From assembly GCF_029028005.1 (NCBI RefSeq), contig NZ_JAOTPO010000002.1, forward strand, positions 186,001 to 250,000: a stretch of 64,000 nt of DNA. Reading direction: 5' to 3'. The DNA is from Alkalihalobacterium chitinilyticum (GTDB lineage Bacteria > Bacillota > Bacilli > Bacillales > Bacillaceae_F). Below the pieces are notes generated by a model. That model made no database searches. It was not told the origin of the DNA and was given only the letters and a program-made list of their open reading frames with translations. Shown here one piece after another: positions 8,710 to 16,548 of this stretch (positions within the stretch are counted from its first letter, which is position 1; each line of letters opens with the position of its first letter). The position numbers and the translations under genes are program-made.

Positions 8710-10209
8710 TTGTATCGTATTTATTTCAATATGGCAACAAGAGAACGGCGAGCAGCCATTCTTGAAAAGGATAAAGTAGTTGAGTTACTAATTGAACGTT
8801 CTGTTGAAAAGCGAATTGTCGGGAATGTATACAAAGGCCGTGTGGTAAACGTCCTTCCAGGAATGCAGGCTGCTTTTGTAGACATTGGGCGTGATAAAAA
8901 TGCATTTTTATACCGAGATGATTTACTGTCGTTTCAGCAGTTAGCTTTATCAGATGAAGAAAAAAAGAAGAAGAATATTAGTGAGTTCGTTAAAAAAGGA
9001 GAGGAACTTCTCGTACAAGTAACAAAGGAAGGGTTTGGTACAAAAGGTCCTCGATTATCGGGTGTTGTTTCGTTTCCAGGTAAGTTTGTCGTCTATATGC
9101 CAAATGGAAATTACATTGGAGTTTCCCGGAAAATTCGTTCAGAAGAAGAAAGAACGAGATTGCAAAAGTTAGGAGAAGAGCTGACTGAGAATGAGGAAGG
9201 CTTAATTATCCGTACCGTTTGCGAAGGGGCGACAACAGAAGAGATTGAAGAAGACATCCGTATTTTACGAGGATTTTGGGAAGACACTTGGAAGGAAAAG
9301 AAAGAGGACAAGCCGCCAGCTCTTATACACCAGGATACCGGTTTAATCGAACGTATTTTTCGTGATTTTTCATTGGATCTTGTAGATGCAGTGTACATAG
9401 ATAACTTTTATGATTACAAACGGATGGTTGATCTTCTCGGGGAGCAAAGAAAAGATAAGCTCCATTTTTACCAAGGGAAAGAAAATATTTTTTCTTCCTT
9501 TGGTATTGATAAAGAACTAGACAAAGCGATGAGACAACAAGTTTGGCTCAAAAATGGCGCTTATCTCATGATCGATCGAACAGAAGCGTTAACGGTAATT
9601 GACGTGAACACTGGGAAGTTCATTGGAAAAAACGACTTACAAGATACGATTAAGCGCACAAATATAGAAGCTTCAAAAGAAATTGCAAGACAGCTGAGAC
9701 TTCGAGATATTTCAGGGATTATTATTATTGATTTTATCGATATGAAGTTAGAGCAAGATCAAATTGATGTTTTAAACTTTTTTAAAAATGCCTTGGAAAA
9801 AGACCGTACGAAGACGAATGTTCTTGGATTAACAGGACTTGGTCTCGTCGAGATGACGCGAAAAAAGATCAGGCAAAATCTACAAGACAGCCTGTCGAAA
9901 GTCTGTCCTACGTGTAAAGGCAAAGGATCTGTACTTTCAGATGAAGCTCAAGCTTTTCATGTTGAGCGGCTATTATGGGAATACCGCGGGATGGATCATG
10001 AGGCACTCGTCCTAGAATTACCACCGCATGTCTCTCATGTTTTACGTGGAAAAAAAGATGAGCATTTGAAGCGTTTGGAAGAGGCGCTTCATTATCGTAT
10101 TCTTATTTTTGAAAACCGAGGAATGACTGAACAACAATATGAAATCCCGTTTATGGGCAGCCTGGAAGATGCGAAGAATAAGCTGGAACGGTTAAGGAAA
10201 GAGGATTGA
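8710..10209 (+). CDS. rng: Ribonuclease G/E family endoribonuclease
   Basis: Single-strand-specific endoribonuclease acting in rRNA maturation and mRNA decay. The 499 residues match RNase G length. An S1 RNA-binding region (GNVYKGRVVNVLPGMQAAFVDIG, residues 36-58) is followed by the catalytic DNase-I-like core. Its metal-binding aspartates lie in VIDVNTGKF (~299) and IIIDFIDMK (~343), and the zinc-link motif CPTCKGKG is near 401. The TTG at 8710 behind GAAGTTGG is the best start, placing the family N-terminal motif MATRERRAAILE in register; no ATG precedes it in frame. The gene lies directly before rplU, whose -35 box overlaps its stop. B. subtilis 168 lacks this enzyme, so it marks a different Bacillaceae lineage. 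Confidence 0.93.
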   Translation: MYRIYFNMATRERRAAILEKDKVVELLIERSVEKRIVGNVYKGRVVNVLPGMQAAFVDIGRDKNAFLYRDDLLSFQQLALSDEEKKKKNISEFVKKGEELLVQVTKEGFGTKGPRLSGVVSFPGKFVVYMPNGNYIGVSRKIRSEEERTRLQKLGEELTENEEGLIIRTVCEGATTEEIEEDIRILRGFWEDTWKEKKEDKPPALIHQDTGLIERIFRDFSLDLVDAVYIDNFYDYKRMVDLLGEQRKDKLHFYQGKENIFSSFGIDKELDKAMRQQVWLKNGAYLMIDRTEALTVIDVNTGKFIGKNDLQDTIKRTNIEASKEIARQLRLRDISGIIIIDFIDMKLEQDQIDVLNFFKNALEKDRTKTNVLGLTGLGLVEMTRKKIRQNLQDSLSKVCPTCKGKGSVLSDEAQAFHVERLLWEYRGMDHEALVLELPPHVSHVLRGKKDEHLKRLEEALHYRILIFENRGMTEQQYEIPFMGSLEDAKNKLERLRKED

Positions 10210-10235
10210 CTTTTAGTTTTTAAATATGGTATTAT
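10206..10235 (+). promoter_or_regulatory. Sigma-A promoter of rplU-prp-rpmA
   Basis: TTGACT (10206-10211), an 18-base spacer and TATTAT (10230-10235). The -35 box overlaps the rng stop codon (TGA 10207-10209), so the ribosomal operon has its own promoter. Confidence 0.75.
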
Positions 10236-10242
10236 ATTTTTT

Positions 10243-10356
10243 GTTAGTTATTTGGATCGCACCCAAAAAGCTACAACCGCACAGAACAGGTTTTAAAAGT
10301 TATTCCATTAGCTACCTGCAAATGGCGAGTCTTAGAATTCAAGGAGGTGCAAGTAC
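10243..10356 (+). ncRNA. Ribosomal protein L21 leader (cis-regulatory)
   Basis: About 115 bases lie between the rplU promoter and rplU, far more than a ribosome-binding site needs. Firmicutes carry a known L21 leader RNA family at this position, thought to mediate autoregulation. The position and length fit; the secondary structure was not folded, so the match is by context. Confidence 0.5.
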
Positions 10357-10662
10357 ATGTACGCAATTATTGAAACAGGCGGAAAGCAAATTAAAGTACA
10401 AGAAGGTCAAGAGGTTTACATCGAGAAGTTAAACACTGAAGATGAGCAAGTGACTTTCGATAAAGTACTATTTGTTGGTGGTAACGACGTTAAAGTTGGA
10501 GCTCCATTTGTTGAAGGTGCTTCAGTAACGGCTAAAGTTGAAAAACACGGTCGTGCTAAGAAGATCACTGTTTACAAATACAAAGCTAAGAAAAACTACC
10601 GTCGTAAGCAAGGTCATCGTCAACCTTACACAAAAGTTGTTATTGAAAAAATCAACGCGTAA
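10357..10662 (+). CDS. rplU: 50S ribosomal protein bL21
   Basis: Structural protein of the large ribosomal subunit binding 23S rRNA. The 101 residues are the normal length. Recognisable segments are the N-terminal [26 protein letters not shown], and the basic C-terminal [19 protein letters not shown]. It starts at ATG behind a perfect AAGGAGGTG site. It is first in the conserved rplU-prp-rpmA operon, with prp 11 bases downstream. Confidence 0.98.
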   Translation: MYAIIETGGKQIKVQEGQEVYIEKLNTEDEQVTFDKVLFVGGNDVKVGAPFVEGASVTAKVEKHGRAKKITVYKYKAKKNYRRKQGHRQPYTKVVIEKINA

Positions 10663-10673
10663 TAGGTGTATCG

Positions 10674-11012
10674 ATGATTACAGTTCAAATAGAACGTAAT
10701 GAAAAGCGACACATACATTCATTTACGATGAGTGGCCATGCAGAGGCTGGTCCTTATGGTCAGGACATCGTTTGTGCAGGTGCTTCTGCCGTTTCTTTTG
10801 GAGCGATCAATGCAATCGCAGAGCTTTGTCAAGTGGAACCTCATATTGACTTAGAAGGCGACGGTGGCTTTCTCCGCTGTACGGTTCCAGATGGACTAGA
10901 CGTACAAACCTATGAGAAAGTACAACTTCTTTTAGAAGGTATGGTCGTTGCCTTACGCTCAATTGAAGCAGAATACAGCAAGCATATTACAATCCAAAAT
11001 CAGGGGAGGTGA
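10674..11012 (+). CDS. prp: Ribosomal-processing cysteine protease Prp
   Basis: Cysteine protease (YsxB family) that removes the N-terminal extension of ribosomal protein L27, an essential step in Firmicutes. The 112 residues match the family. The catalytic pair lies in [18 protein letters not shown], His22 and Cys34, with Asp31 between. It is placed, as always, between rplU and rpmA. The L27 encoded next has the cleavable [10 protein letters not shown] extension, so enzyme and substrate are both present. Confidence 0.95.
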   Translation: MITVQIERNEKRHIHSFTMSGHAEAGPYGQDIVCAGASAVSFGAINAIAELCQVEPHIDLEGDGGFLRCTVPDGLDVQTYEKVQLLLEGMVVALRSIEAEYSKHITIQNQGR

Positions 11013-11017
11013 ATTCA

Positions 11018-11302
11018 ATGTTAAAAATGAACCTTCAATTTTTCGCAAGTAAAAAAGGGGTAGGTAGTACAAAGAACGGTCGTGACTCTATCTCTAAGCG
11101 TCTAGGTACTAAACGTGCTGACGGTCAAACTGTAACAGGCGGTTCAATTCTAGTACGTCAACGTGGAACTCGCATTTACCCAGGTGTAAACGTAGGTAGA
11201 GGTGGAGATGACACATTATTCGCGAAAGTAGACGGCGTGGTTAAATTCGAGCGCGTTGGTCGTGATCGCAAACAAGTAAGTGTATACCCAGCAGCACAAT
11301 AA
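11018..11302 (+). CDS. rpmA: 50S ribosomal protein bL27 with cleavable N-terminal extension
   Basis: Large-subunit protein whose N-terminus reaches the peptidyl-transferase centre. The start is the ATG at 11018 behind AGGGGAGGTG, giving 94 residues. The sequence begins [17 protein letters not shown], containing the Firmicutes-type extension ending in LQFF, removed by Prp before the AxKKG mature N-terminus. The remaining protein is standard L27 ([20 protein letters not shown]). A longer in-frame GTG start at 11009 is disfavoured because it overlaps the ribosome-binding site. Confidence 0.97.
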   Translation: MLKMNLQFFASKKGVGSTKNGRDSISKRLGTKRADGQTVTGGSILVRQRGTRIYPGVNVGRGGDDTLFAKVDGVVKFERVGRDRKQVSVYPAAQ

Positions 11303-11312
11303 TGCTGTTACT

Positions 11313-11350
11313 AAAACCCGTTGAACTCATTTGAGTTCAGCGGGTTTTTC
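11313..11350 (+). terminator. Terminator of rplU-prp-rpmA
   Basis: A 15-bp stem (AAACCCGTTGAACTC against GAGTTCAGCGGGTTT, one wobble) with a 4-base loop is followed by a T-run. The usual downstream genes spo0B and obg do not follow. Confidence 0.9.
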
Positions 11351-11390
11351 TGTTTTCGCGGTGGACATAAAAGGTCGAGGGGTGTAGTGG

Positions 11391-12016
11391 TGAGTGGTGG
11401 TGGAGAAAATTAGGAGAGGGCGTGAACGAAAGAGAAAGGATCGTGAGCACTGGAGGAAAAAATTAGGAGGGAGCGTGAACGAAAGGGAATAAATCGTGAG
11501 CACTAGAGGAAAAAACTAGGGAAAAGCGTGAACGAAAGGGAAAGAAACGTAAGCGCTAGAGGAAGAAAATAGGAGAAAGCGTGAACGAAAGGGAATGGAT
11601 CGTGAGCACTGGAGGAAAAAATTAGGAGGCAACGTGAACGAAAGGGAAAGAAACGTGAGCGGTAGAGGAAGAAAATAGGAGAAAGTGTGAACGAAAGGGA
11701 AAGAAACGTAAGCGCTAGAGGAAGAAAATAGGAGAAAGCGTGAACGAAAGAGAGAGAATTGTGAGCGTTGTAGGAAAAAATTAGGGGAAAGCGTGAACGA
11801 AAGAGAGAAAATCGTGAGCGGTAGAGGAAGAAAATAGGAGAAAGCGTGAACGAAAGAGAACGACTCGTGAGCGCTAGAGGAAAAAAATAGGCGAAAACGT
11901 GAACAAAAGAGAGTGAATCGTGAGGACTAGAGGAAAAAACTAGGAGGAAACGTGAACGCAAGGGAAAAAATCGTGAGCGCTAAAGTAAAATAATAGTAGA
12001 GAATGTGAACGAAGGC
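11391..12016. repeat. 53-bp tandem repeat array (12 units), purine-rich on the + strand
   Basis: The core (c/t)gtgaacg recurs at 11421, 11474, 11527, 11580, 11633, 11686, 11739, 11792, 11845, 11898, 11951 and 12004, exactly every 53 bases. A partial unit precedes the first. Each unit has two related halves, one starting CGTGAACGAAAG and one starting CGTGAGCGCTAGAGG. The whole unit is conserved with scattered substitutions and no length changes. The + strand is almost entirely purine. No ribosome-binding site or gene is seen; a reverse-strand open frame exists only because the unit lacks stops on that strand. Confidence 0.93.
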
Positions 12017-12095
12017 CAAGGAATGTGCGTGATAACGCTAAGATAACCCATACAGTAACCAACGATAAGTCAATCATAATCGGCTGCTCTTTCCT

Positions 12096-13025
12096 TTAAA
12101 CATAGTATGATGACTTTCCTTGTCTCATAAGTTTGAAATGTCTCGTGAGAATTTTTCTAATAGAATAAGTTGGGACGATGTTACACCAGTCGTAAATTGC
12201 TGTTGTGGTGAAACGATGATCAGGAAAAAGCAACGCATATTCCTCAATGCAACGTAAAACGGCAGCTGAAGTTTTTTCATGAAAGCCACATTGCTGACAA
12301 ATTAATATTGAATGATTAAATTCATTAATAAATGTTGAGCACTTTTTACATGGTATTCCTTTTTTTAGTTGCTCATAATTATACTGTGGAAGCCTGTTAT
12401 ATGGGGAATTTTTTAGATGAATAGATACCAATTCGTTTGATAATTTATGATGAATATCCTTAATCTTTTTTTTTGACCTTATGTCGTCTAAATTATTAAT
12501 AAAGCGCTGGATTTGTGTCGGGAAGATAATAGGGAATTGTAGCGGTGCATGATAGAGGAAAAAGTTTGGATTAACGAAAACTAGTTGTGATTTAACAGTG
12601 GATGTAATAGATGAAAAACCTAAATGATGGAGTAATTGAAGAAACATCGTTTCAGTTCGTTTTAGTTGGAGTAGGGGGTTTTTAACTTCGCGTTTAATTT
12701 CCGTTGTTGTTAATGGATACCACTTTTCTCCTTCGATATAGTAGTCACCATCATAATTTTTAACTTCAATTAAGAAGATGCTGTCACCGGTGATCAGTAG
12801 AGAGTCAATTTGAAATATCGTATGGTTATGTTTAAATAATAAATCATTAAGAATTAGTATGTCACTCCTTAAATTCCTTATTAAATAGTCAAACTGCAAC
12901 TCTCCCTGAAAGCCTTTATCTAAACTGTGGTAATAACTTATATCGTTTTCAGATAACCTCATGCGTGACAATAAAACTCGCCACATTCTTAGTTCTAATG
13001 GTTCTTCTCGTGCTTTAATAATCAT
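12096..13025 (-). CDS. NERD domain protein
   Basis: A 309-residue protein with an N-terminal NERD (nuclease-related) domain: GFQGELQFDYLI near residue 38, then IDSLLITGDSIFLIEVKNYDG near 72-92. The Asp and Glu-Val-Lys there resemble the active-site pattern of PD-(D/E)XK nucleases. Towards the C-terminus two CXXC pairs (CKKCST and CQQCGF, near 225-250) could form a zinc ribbon. The final third looks alpha-helical and is unassigned. It starts at ATG behind GGAGGGTTT, is monocistronic, and lies between the 53-bp array and a toxin-antitoxin pair. The substrate is unknown; a DNA-processing or defence role is an inference. Confidence 0.85.
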   Translation of the reverse strand: MIIKAREEPLELRMWRVLLSRMRLSENDISYYHSLDKGFQGELQFDYLIRNLRSDILILNDLLFKHNHTIFQIDSLLITGDSIFLIEVKNYDGDYYIEGEKWYPLTTTEIKREVKNPLLQLKRTETMFLQLLHHLGFSSITSTVKSQLVFVNPNFFLYHAPLQFPIIFPTQIQRFINNLDDIRSKKKIKDIHHKLSNELVSIHLKNSPYNRLPQYNYEQLKKGIPCKKCSTFINEFNHSILICQQCGFHEKTSAAVLRCIEEYALLFPDHRFTTTAIYDWCNIVPTYSIRKILTRHFKLMRQGKSSYYV

Positions 13026-13213
13026 TTAAACCCTCCTAGTAAATTTACTAACTTCATTTTCATTTTAGAAAACATCCGATCCCAGGGCAAGAAAAAACTA
13101 GACTTAGTTTACAGTTAATATTCAGTACAATTAGAGTATTAATTTTCTTCTTTGCAGGAAATTAATGTATAAGAGGCTAATTACTTATACATGATGAAAA
13201 GTGGATAAAAGAG

Positions 13214-13633
13214 ATGGGGGATCAAATGAAGTCTTTATCGCAAAAAGAAAAGATAATAATAGATGAACTTGTAGACCATCTCAAGCCTATAATGATTTAT
13301 ATTTTTGGTTCCTTTGCTAAAGGTACCCAAACTGAAAAAAGCGATATAGATATTGCCTTTTTATCAAAAATAAAGCTAACCCATTATGAGAGGTTTATGT
13401 TAGCTCAACAATTAGCAGATATTATGAAAAGAGAAGTGGACTTAGTTGATCTCGAGCAAGCATCCACTGTGTTTCAAGCGCAAATTGTAGGTTATGGAAA
13501 GTTAATTTATTGTTCTGATGAAAGAACACGGCAGGAATTTGAAATGCTTACGTTAAAAAAGTATGCTAAATTGAATGAAGAAAGAAAACCTATTATAGAT
13601 CAAATAAAAGAGAGTGGAAGCGTATATGAATGA
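13214..13633 (+). CDS. mntA: MntA-type nucleotidyltransferase antitoxin
   Basis: Antitoxin of a type VII (HEPN/MNT) toxin-antitoxin pair. Minimal nucleotidyltransferases of this family add AMP groups to a tyrosine of the HepT toxin. The 139-residue protein shows the NTase signature IFGSFAKG (residues 31-38) followed by SDIDIAF (44-50), i.e. GSX10DXD. Two starts are possible: ATG 13214, or ATG 13226, which has a better-placed GGGGGAT site and gives 135 residues. Its end overlaps the start of hepT by 8 bases. The region is A+T-rich compared with its neighbours, in line with acquired DNA. Confidence 0.9.
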   Translation: MGDQMKSLSQKEKIIIDELVDHLKPIMIYIFGSFAKGTQTEKSDIDIAFLSKIKLTHYERFMLAQQLADIMKREVDLVDLEQASTVFQAQIVGYGKLIYCSDERTRQEFEMLTLKKYAKLNEERKPIIDQIKESGSVYE

Positions 13634-14039
13634 TGACGTAATCATTAATAAAGTAACCGTCATTGAACGATGTTTAAAAAGAATTAATGAAGAGTATGCC
13701 AATAATCCAGAAAACTTGAAGAATTACACTAAACAAGATTCTATTATTCTTAACATACAAAGAGCATGTGAAGCATCAATTGATCTTGCTATGCATTTAA
13801 TCGCTACAAAAAAGTTAGGCCTCCCCCAAACCAGCAGGGAAGCTTTTGACGTCTTGCATGAAAATAAAATCATTTGTGAGAGTTTAAATCAAAGAATGAA
13901 AGCAATGGTTGGGTTTAGGAATATAGCTGTCCACGATTATCAAAAAGTAAATTTAGCTATTTTAGAAAGTATCTTAAAGAATCACTTAACAGATTTTCAA
14001 CAATATACAAAGTCGATCATACAGACTAAAGGAGAGTGA
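13626..14039 (+). CDS. hepT: HepT-type HEPN toxin
   Basis: HEPN-domain ribonuclease toxin of the MntA/HepT pair. The hallmark RX4HXY motif is present as RNIAVHDY, near residue 102 from the ATG at 13626; its tyrosine is the known AMPylation target in characterised pairs. The rest is a small helical bundle (QRACEASIDLAMHLIATKKLG, REAFDVL). The ATG at 13626 overlaps the antitoxin stop and follows GAGTGGA; an in-frame GTG at 13614 is an alternative. The antitoxin-first overlapping order is typical. Confidence 0.9.
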   Translation: MNDDVIINKVTVIERCLKRINEEYANNPENLKNYTKQDSIILNIQRACEASIDLAMHLIATKKLGLPQTSREAFDVLHENKIICESLNQRMKAMVGFRNIAVHDYQKVNLAILESILKNHLTDFQQYTKSIIQTKGE

Positions 14040-14045
14040 AGCAGG

Positions 14046-14780
14046 GTGAAGTTTACTGTACTTGGTTATTGGCATGGTTTTCCTGAAGCGGGGGAGGCAT
14101 GTAGTGGATATTTACTTGAGAAAGATGATTTTCGATTACTAATTGATTGTGGAAGCGGGGTAGTGAGTCAACTTCAGAACTATTGCCCAATTGAGAAACT
14201 AGATGCATTAATTTTCTCACACTACCATCATGATCACTTTTCAGATATTGGTGTTCTCCAATATGCGCGTCTCATACATAATGCTTGGAAAGCTGAGGAC
14301 AAAAAGCTCACTGTCTATGGACATTTACTTGATAAGGAGAAATATAATCAGCTATCTTATGAACCGCATGTCACCGCCATTCCTTATAATCCTGAAAAAG
14401 TCTTAAATGTAGGTCCTTTTACAATCACTTTTTTGAAAACCAAACATCCGTCCCCGTGCTTTGCCATGAAAATAACAGATGGTAATACGACGATTGTATA
14501 TACAGCAGACACGAGTTATTTTCAAGAACTGCACCAGTTTGCTTTAGATTGTGATTTACTAATTGCCGAATGTAGCTTTTATGAACATCAAGATCCTACC
14601 GCAGCAGGACATATGAACAGCCGAGACGTCGGTTTACTTGCACAAAAAGCAAATACTAAAAAGCTGTTATTAACACATCTACCCCACTTCGGTGATCGTA
14701 ATCAGTTAATCAAACAAGTAAAAGCCTACTATCAAGGCCCTGCAGAACTAGCTAAAACAGGCTGGGTATATGAAAATTAA
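14046..14780 (+). CDS. MBL-fold metallohydrolase, YhfI/RNase Z-like
   Basis: A 244-residue metallo-beta-lactamase-fold protein similar in length and motifs to B. subtilis YhfI. The zinc motif FSHYHHDHFSDIG (near residue 60) contains the HXHXDH set. Further ligands are likely in KHPSPCFAMK, YTADTSYF and LLLTHLPHFGD. No exosite of true tRNase Z is apparent, so a phosphodiesterase or hydrolase of unknown substrate is the safe call. It starts with GTG behind AAAGGAGAG only a few bases after hepT and may be read through from the toxin-antitoxin operon. Confidence 0.87.
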   Translation: MKFTVLGYWHGFPEAGEACSGYLLEKDDFRLLIDCGSGVVSQLQNYCPIEKLDALIFSHYHHDHFSDIGVLQYARLIHNAWKAEDKKLTVYGHLLDKEKYNQLSYEPHVTAIPYNPEKVLNVGPFTITFLKTKHPSPCFAMKITDGNTTIVYTADTSYFQELHQFALDCDLLIAECSFYEHQDPTAAGHMNSRDVGLLAQKANTKKLLLTHLPHFGDRNQLIKQVKAYYQGPAELAKTGWVYEN

Positions 14781-14792
14781 ATGAAGTCATAG

Positions 14793-14825
14793 AAAAAGGG
14801 TGGATTATAGGTTCCACCCTTTTTA
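14793..14825. terminator. Bidirectional terminator
   Basis: A 12-bp stem AAAAAGGGTGGA/TCCACCCTTTTT with an 8-base loop, flanked by A- and T-runs, lies between the MBL gene and the convergent small lipoprotein gene. Confidence 0.88.
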
Positions 14826-14839
14826 CATTATGAAAGCAA

Positions 14840-14977
14840 TTAATCTGTTGTTTCAGATTCCTCAATTGGGATTTCATCCGTTTGATCTTCCGTGAAGTCC
14901 TCATTAACTTCCCCGCATGCTGCTAAAACACTAATTGCTAAAGCCCCAGACATTAAAGTAAGTAACCATTTTTTCAT
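14840..14977 (-). CDS. Very small acidic lipoprotein (45 aa)
   Basis: A 46-codon frame on the reverse strand starts at ATG 14977 with an excellent GGAGGGAG site 8 bases upstream. The product has a short signal peptide with lipobox SVLAAC (Cys21), then an acidic tail with Glu-Val-Asn-Glu-Asp-like composition and no Lys or Arg after the cysteine. The mature peptide would be about 25 residues anchored to the outer face of the membrane. No known family was recognised. It lies upstream of and divergent from pstS1, with a shared terminator at its 3' end. Signal plus ribosome-binding site make it likely to be real. Confidence 0.75.
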   Translation of the reverse strand: MKKWLLTLMSGALAISVLAACGEVNEDFTEDQTDEIPIEESETTD

Positions 14978-15302
14978 AATTATTCTCCCTCCGTTGAGTT
15001 GAGTGTCTTCCAACTAATTACTCATGAGACAGTGACATCGACATTGATCTCACATAAGCAATCGCTGATGTGTTATTGCCATCATACTAGAAAAAATCTG
15101 GAAATATAAGAGAGACATGTTTATTTTTAAATAATTACAAATCATCATATAGTTTCACATATTCTGGAATCTGTTATGGATAAAAAAAGTAGAAAATTGG
15201 CGTAATATCAACTGAAATTAATAATGTATTCACTTTAAAAATCTGTATATTAAAGAAATATTAAGTAAAATAACGTCTCCATATTTCAAATATTAATGAT
15301 TG

Positions 15303-15367
15303 TTTATATTAGTTTAACGTTTTGTTAACGCCTCCTCATGAATTCCTTAATATTCAAATTTTATACT
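15303..15367 (+). promoter_or_regulatory. PhoP-box array and -10 of the first pst operon
   Basis: Hexamers resembling TT(A/T)ACA recur with 11-bp phasing: TTTATA 15303, TTAACG 15314, TTAACG 15325, a degenerate copy at 15336, and TTAATA 15347. TATACT (15362-15367) lies 9 bases after the last box. This is the layout of B. subtilis PhoP-activated promoters, which lack a normal -35. The rest of the 458-base gap 14978-15435 is A+T-rich with no gene. Confidence 0.8.
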
Positions 15368-15435
15368 TGTAATCGAAATGAAACATAAGAAACACAAAAA
15401 ACAAAAGTGTGATTTGGAGAAGGAGGAGCAATACG

Positions 15436-16443
15436 ATGAAATTTAGAGGAAGAGTTTTATCCGTAGTTCTAGGGGCTTCAATTATGGCTTTAGCAGCATG
15501 TGGTGGGGGTAACTCATCAGAGCCGACAGCAAACGATGGCGGAACAACAGGAGGAGATAACTCAAACGAAACTCCAACAGAAGAAGTTGAAGAAGTCGAA
15601 GAGGCTGAGTTGCCATCAGGTACATTACAAATTCGTGGATCAGATACAATGGTTAACTTAGGACAGGCATTAGCAGAATATTACATGGATAATGTAAACG
15701 AAGGTGCAGGTCTTGCTGTAACTGGTGGAGGATCAGGAACTGGAATTACAGCATTAATTAACAATGATGTGGATATCGCTCAATCTTCACGCGCAATTAA
15801 AGAAGAAGAGATTGAGTTAGCAGCAGAAAATGGTGTAGATGTCCATGAGTTTGTTGTAGGGCAGGATGGAGTAGCAGTAGCAGTAAACCCAGAAAACCCA
15901 ATTACAGAAATGACAATTGGTCAACTTAAAGATATCTTTACTGGAGTAGTTACAGATTGGTCTGAACTTGGATGGGAAGACGGTGGAGAAATTTCTGTAT
16001 ATTCACGTCAATCAAACTCAGGTACATATGTCTTCTTTAATGAAGTTGTAATGGATACGGAAGACTTTGGAGCTGGTGCGAAGTTTATGCCTGGTACTTC
16101 TGCAATTAAAGAAGCTATTGAACAAGAAGTAAATGCAATTGGTTATATTGGTGTTGGTTATGTCGATGATAACGTTACAGCACTTGAAGTTGCATTAGAT
16201 GAGAACTCAGAGTATTTCTCTCCATTAGACAAAGCAAACGTTGCAAGTGGTGATTATCCAGTTGCTCGTCCACTATTCTTCTATACAAACGGTAGTCCTG
16301 AAGGTTTAGTATTACATTATTTAACTTGGGTCCTGCAAGATGCAGATGCAACAGCTCAAGTAGAAGCAACTGGCTTCTTTGAAATTGGTGCATACCAAGA
16401 AGATAATAAGAAAGTTTATTCTGATCTAGGTATCGATTGGTAA
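15436..16443 (+). CDS. pstS: Phosphate ABC transporter substrate-binding lipoprotein, copy 1
   Basis: Extracellular phosphate-capture protein of the high-affinity Pst importer. The start is ATG 15436 behind AGAAGGAGGAG, giving 335 residues. The signal peptide ends in lipobox IMALAAC (Cys22). A Gly/Ser/Glu-rich linker with EEVEEVEEAE repeats follows, then a PBP-like domain with family segments IRGSDTMVNLGQALAEYY, TGGGSGTGITALINNDVDIAQSSR and SRQSNSGTYVFF that contact phosphate. The mature protein is strongly acidic. It is followed by a hairpin and pstC1-pstA1-pstB1. A longer in-frame GTG start at 15409 would destroy the signal peptide. Confidence 0.95.
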   Translation: MKFRGRVLSVVLGASIMALAACGGGNSSEPTANDGGTTGGDNSNETPTEEVEEVEEAELPSGTLQIRGSDTMVNLGQALAEYYMDNVNEGAGLAVTGGGSGTGITALINNDVDIAQSSRAIKEEEIELAAENGVDVHEFVVGQDGVAVAVNPENPITEMTIGQLKDIFTGVVTDWSELGWEDGGEISVYSRQSNSGTYVFFNEVVMDTEDFGAGAKFMPGTSAIKEAIEQEVNAIGYIGVGYVDDNVTALEVALDENSEYFSPLDKANVASGDYPVARPLFFYTNGSPEGLVLHYLTWVLQDADATAQVEATGFFEIGAYQEDNKKVYSDLGIDW

Positions 16444-16465
16444 TTAAATAATAAACCACATAGCT

Positions 16466-16494
16466 TAGGAATTGCCCAGCCAGGGTAATTCCTA
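16466..16494 (+). other. Hairpin between pstS1 and pstC1
   Basis: A 12-bp stem (TAGGAATTGCCC against GGGTAATTCCTA, one wobble) and a 5-base loop, with no T-run after it. It is better read as an mRNA-stabilising or partially attenuating structure that keeps pstS transcript more abundant than the permease part. The second pst operon has a hairpin at the same place. Confidence 0.7.
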
Positions 16495-16548
16495 TAGTTA
16501 TGATTGCTGCTAGAATACATGTCTATGAAAAGGTTTGGAGGGGAAACC

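Noticed and set aside
10226-10432. 68-codon frame across the rplU leader
   Set aside because: It overlaps the start of rplU in another frame and sits in the L21 leader region; no ribosome-binding site.
11503-11961. Reverse-strand 152-codon open frame with a 53-residue repeat rich in Ser, Leu and Phe
   Set aside because: It lies wholly inside the 53-bp tandem array. The unit lacks stops on that strand, and 53 bp repeated three times gives the apparent protein repeat. No ribosome-binding site or family was found.
11391-12016. CRISPR array
   Set aside because: The period is regular, but the whole 53-bp unit is conserved, with no unique spacers and no cas genes nearby.
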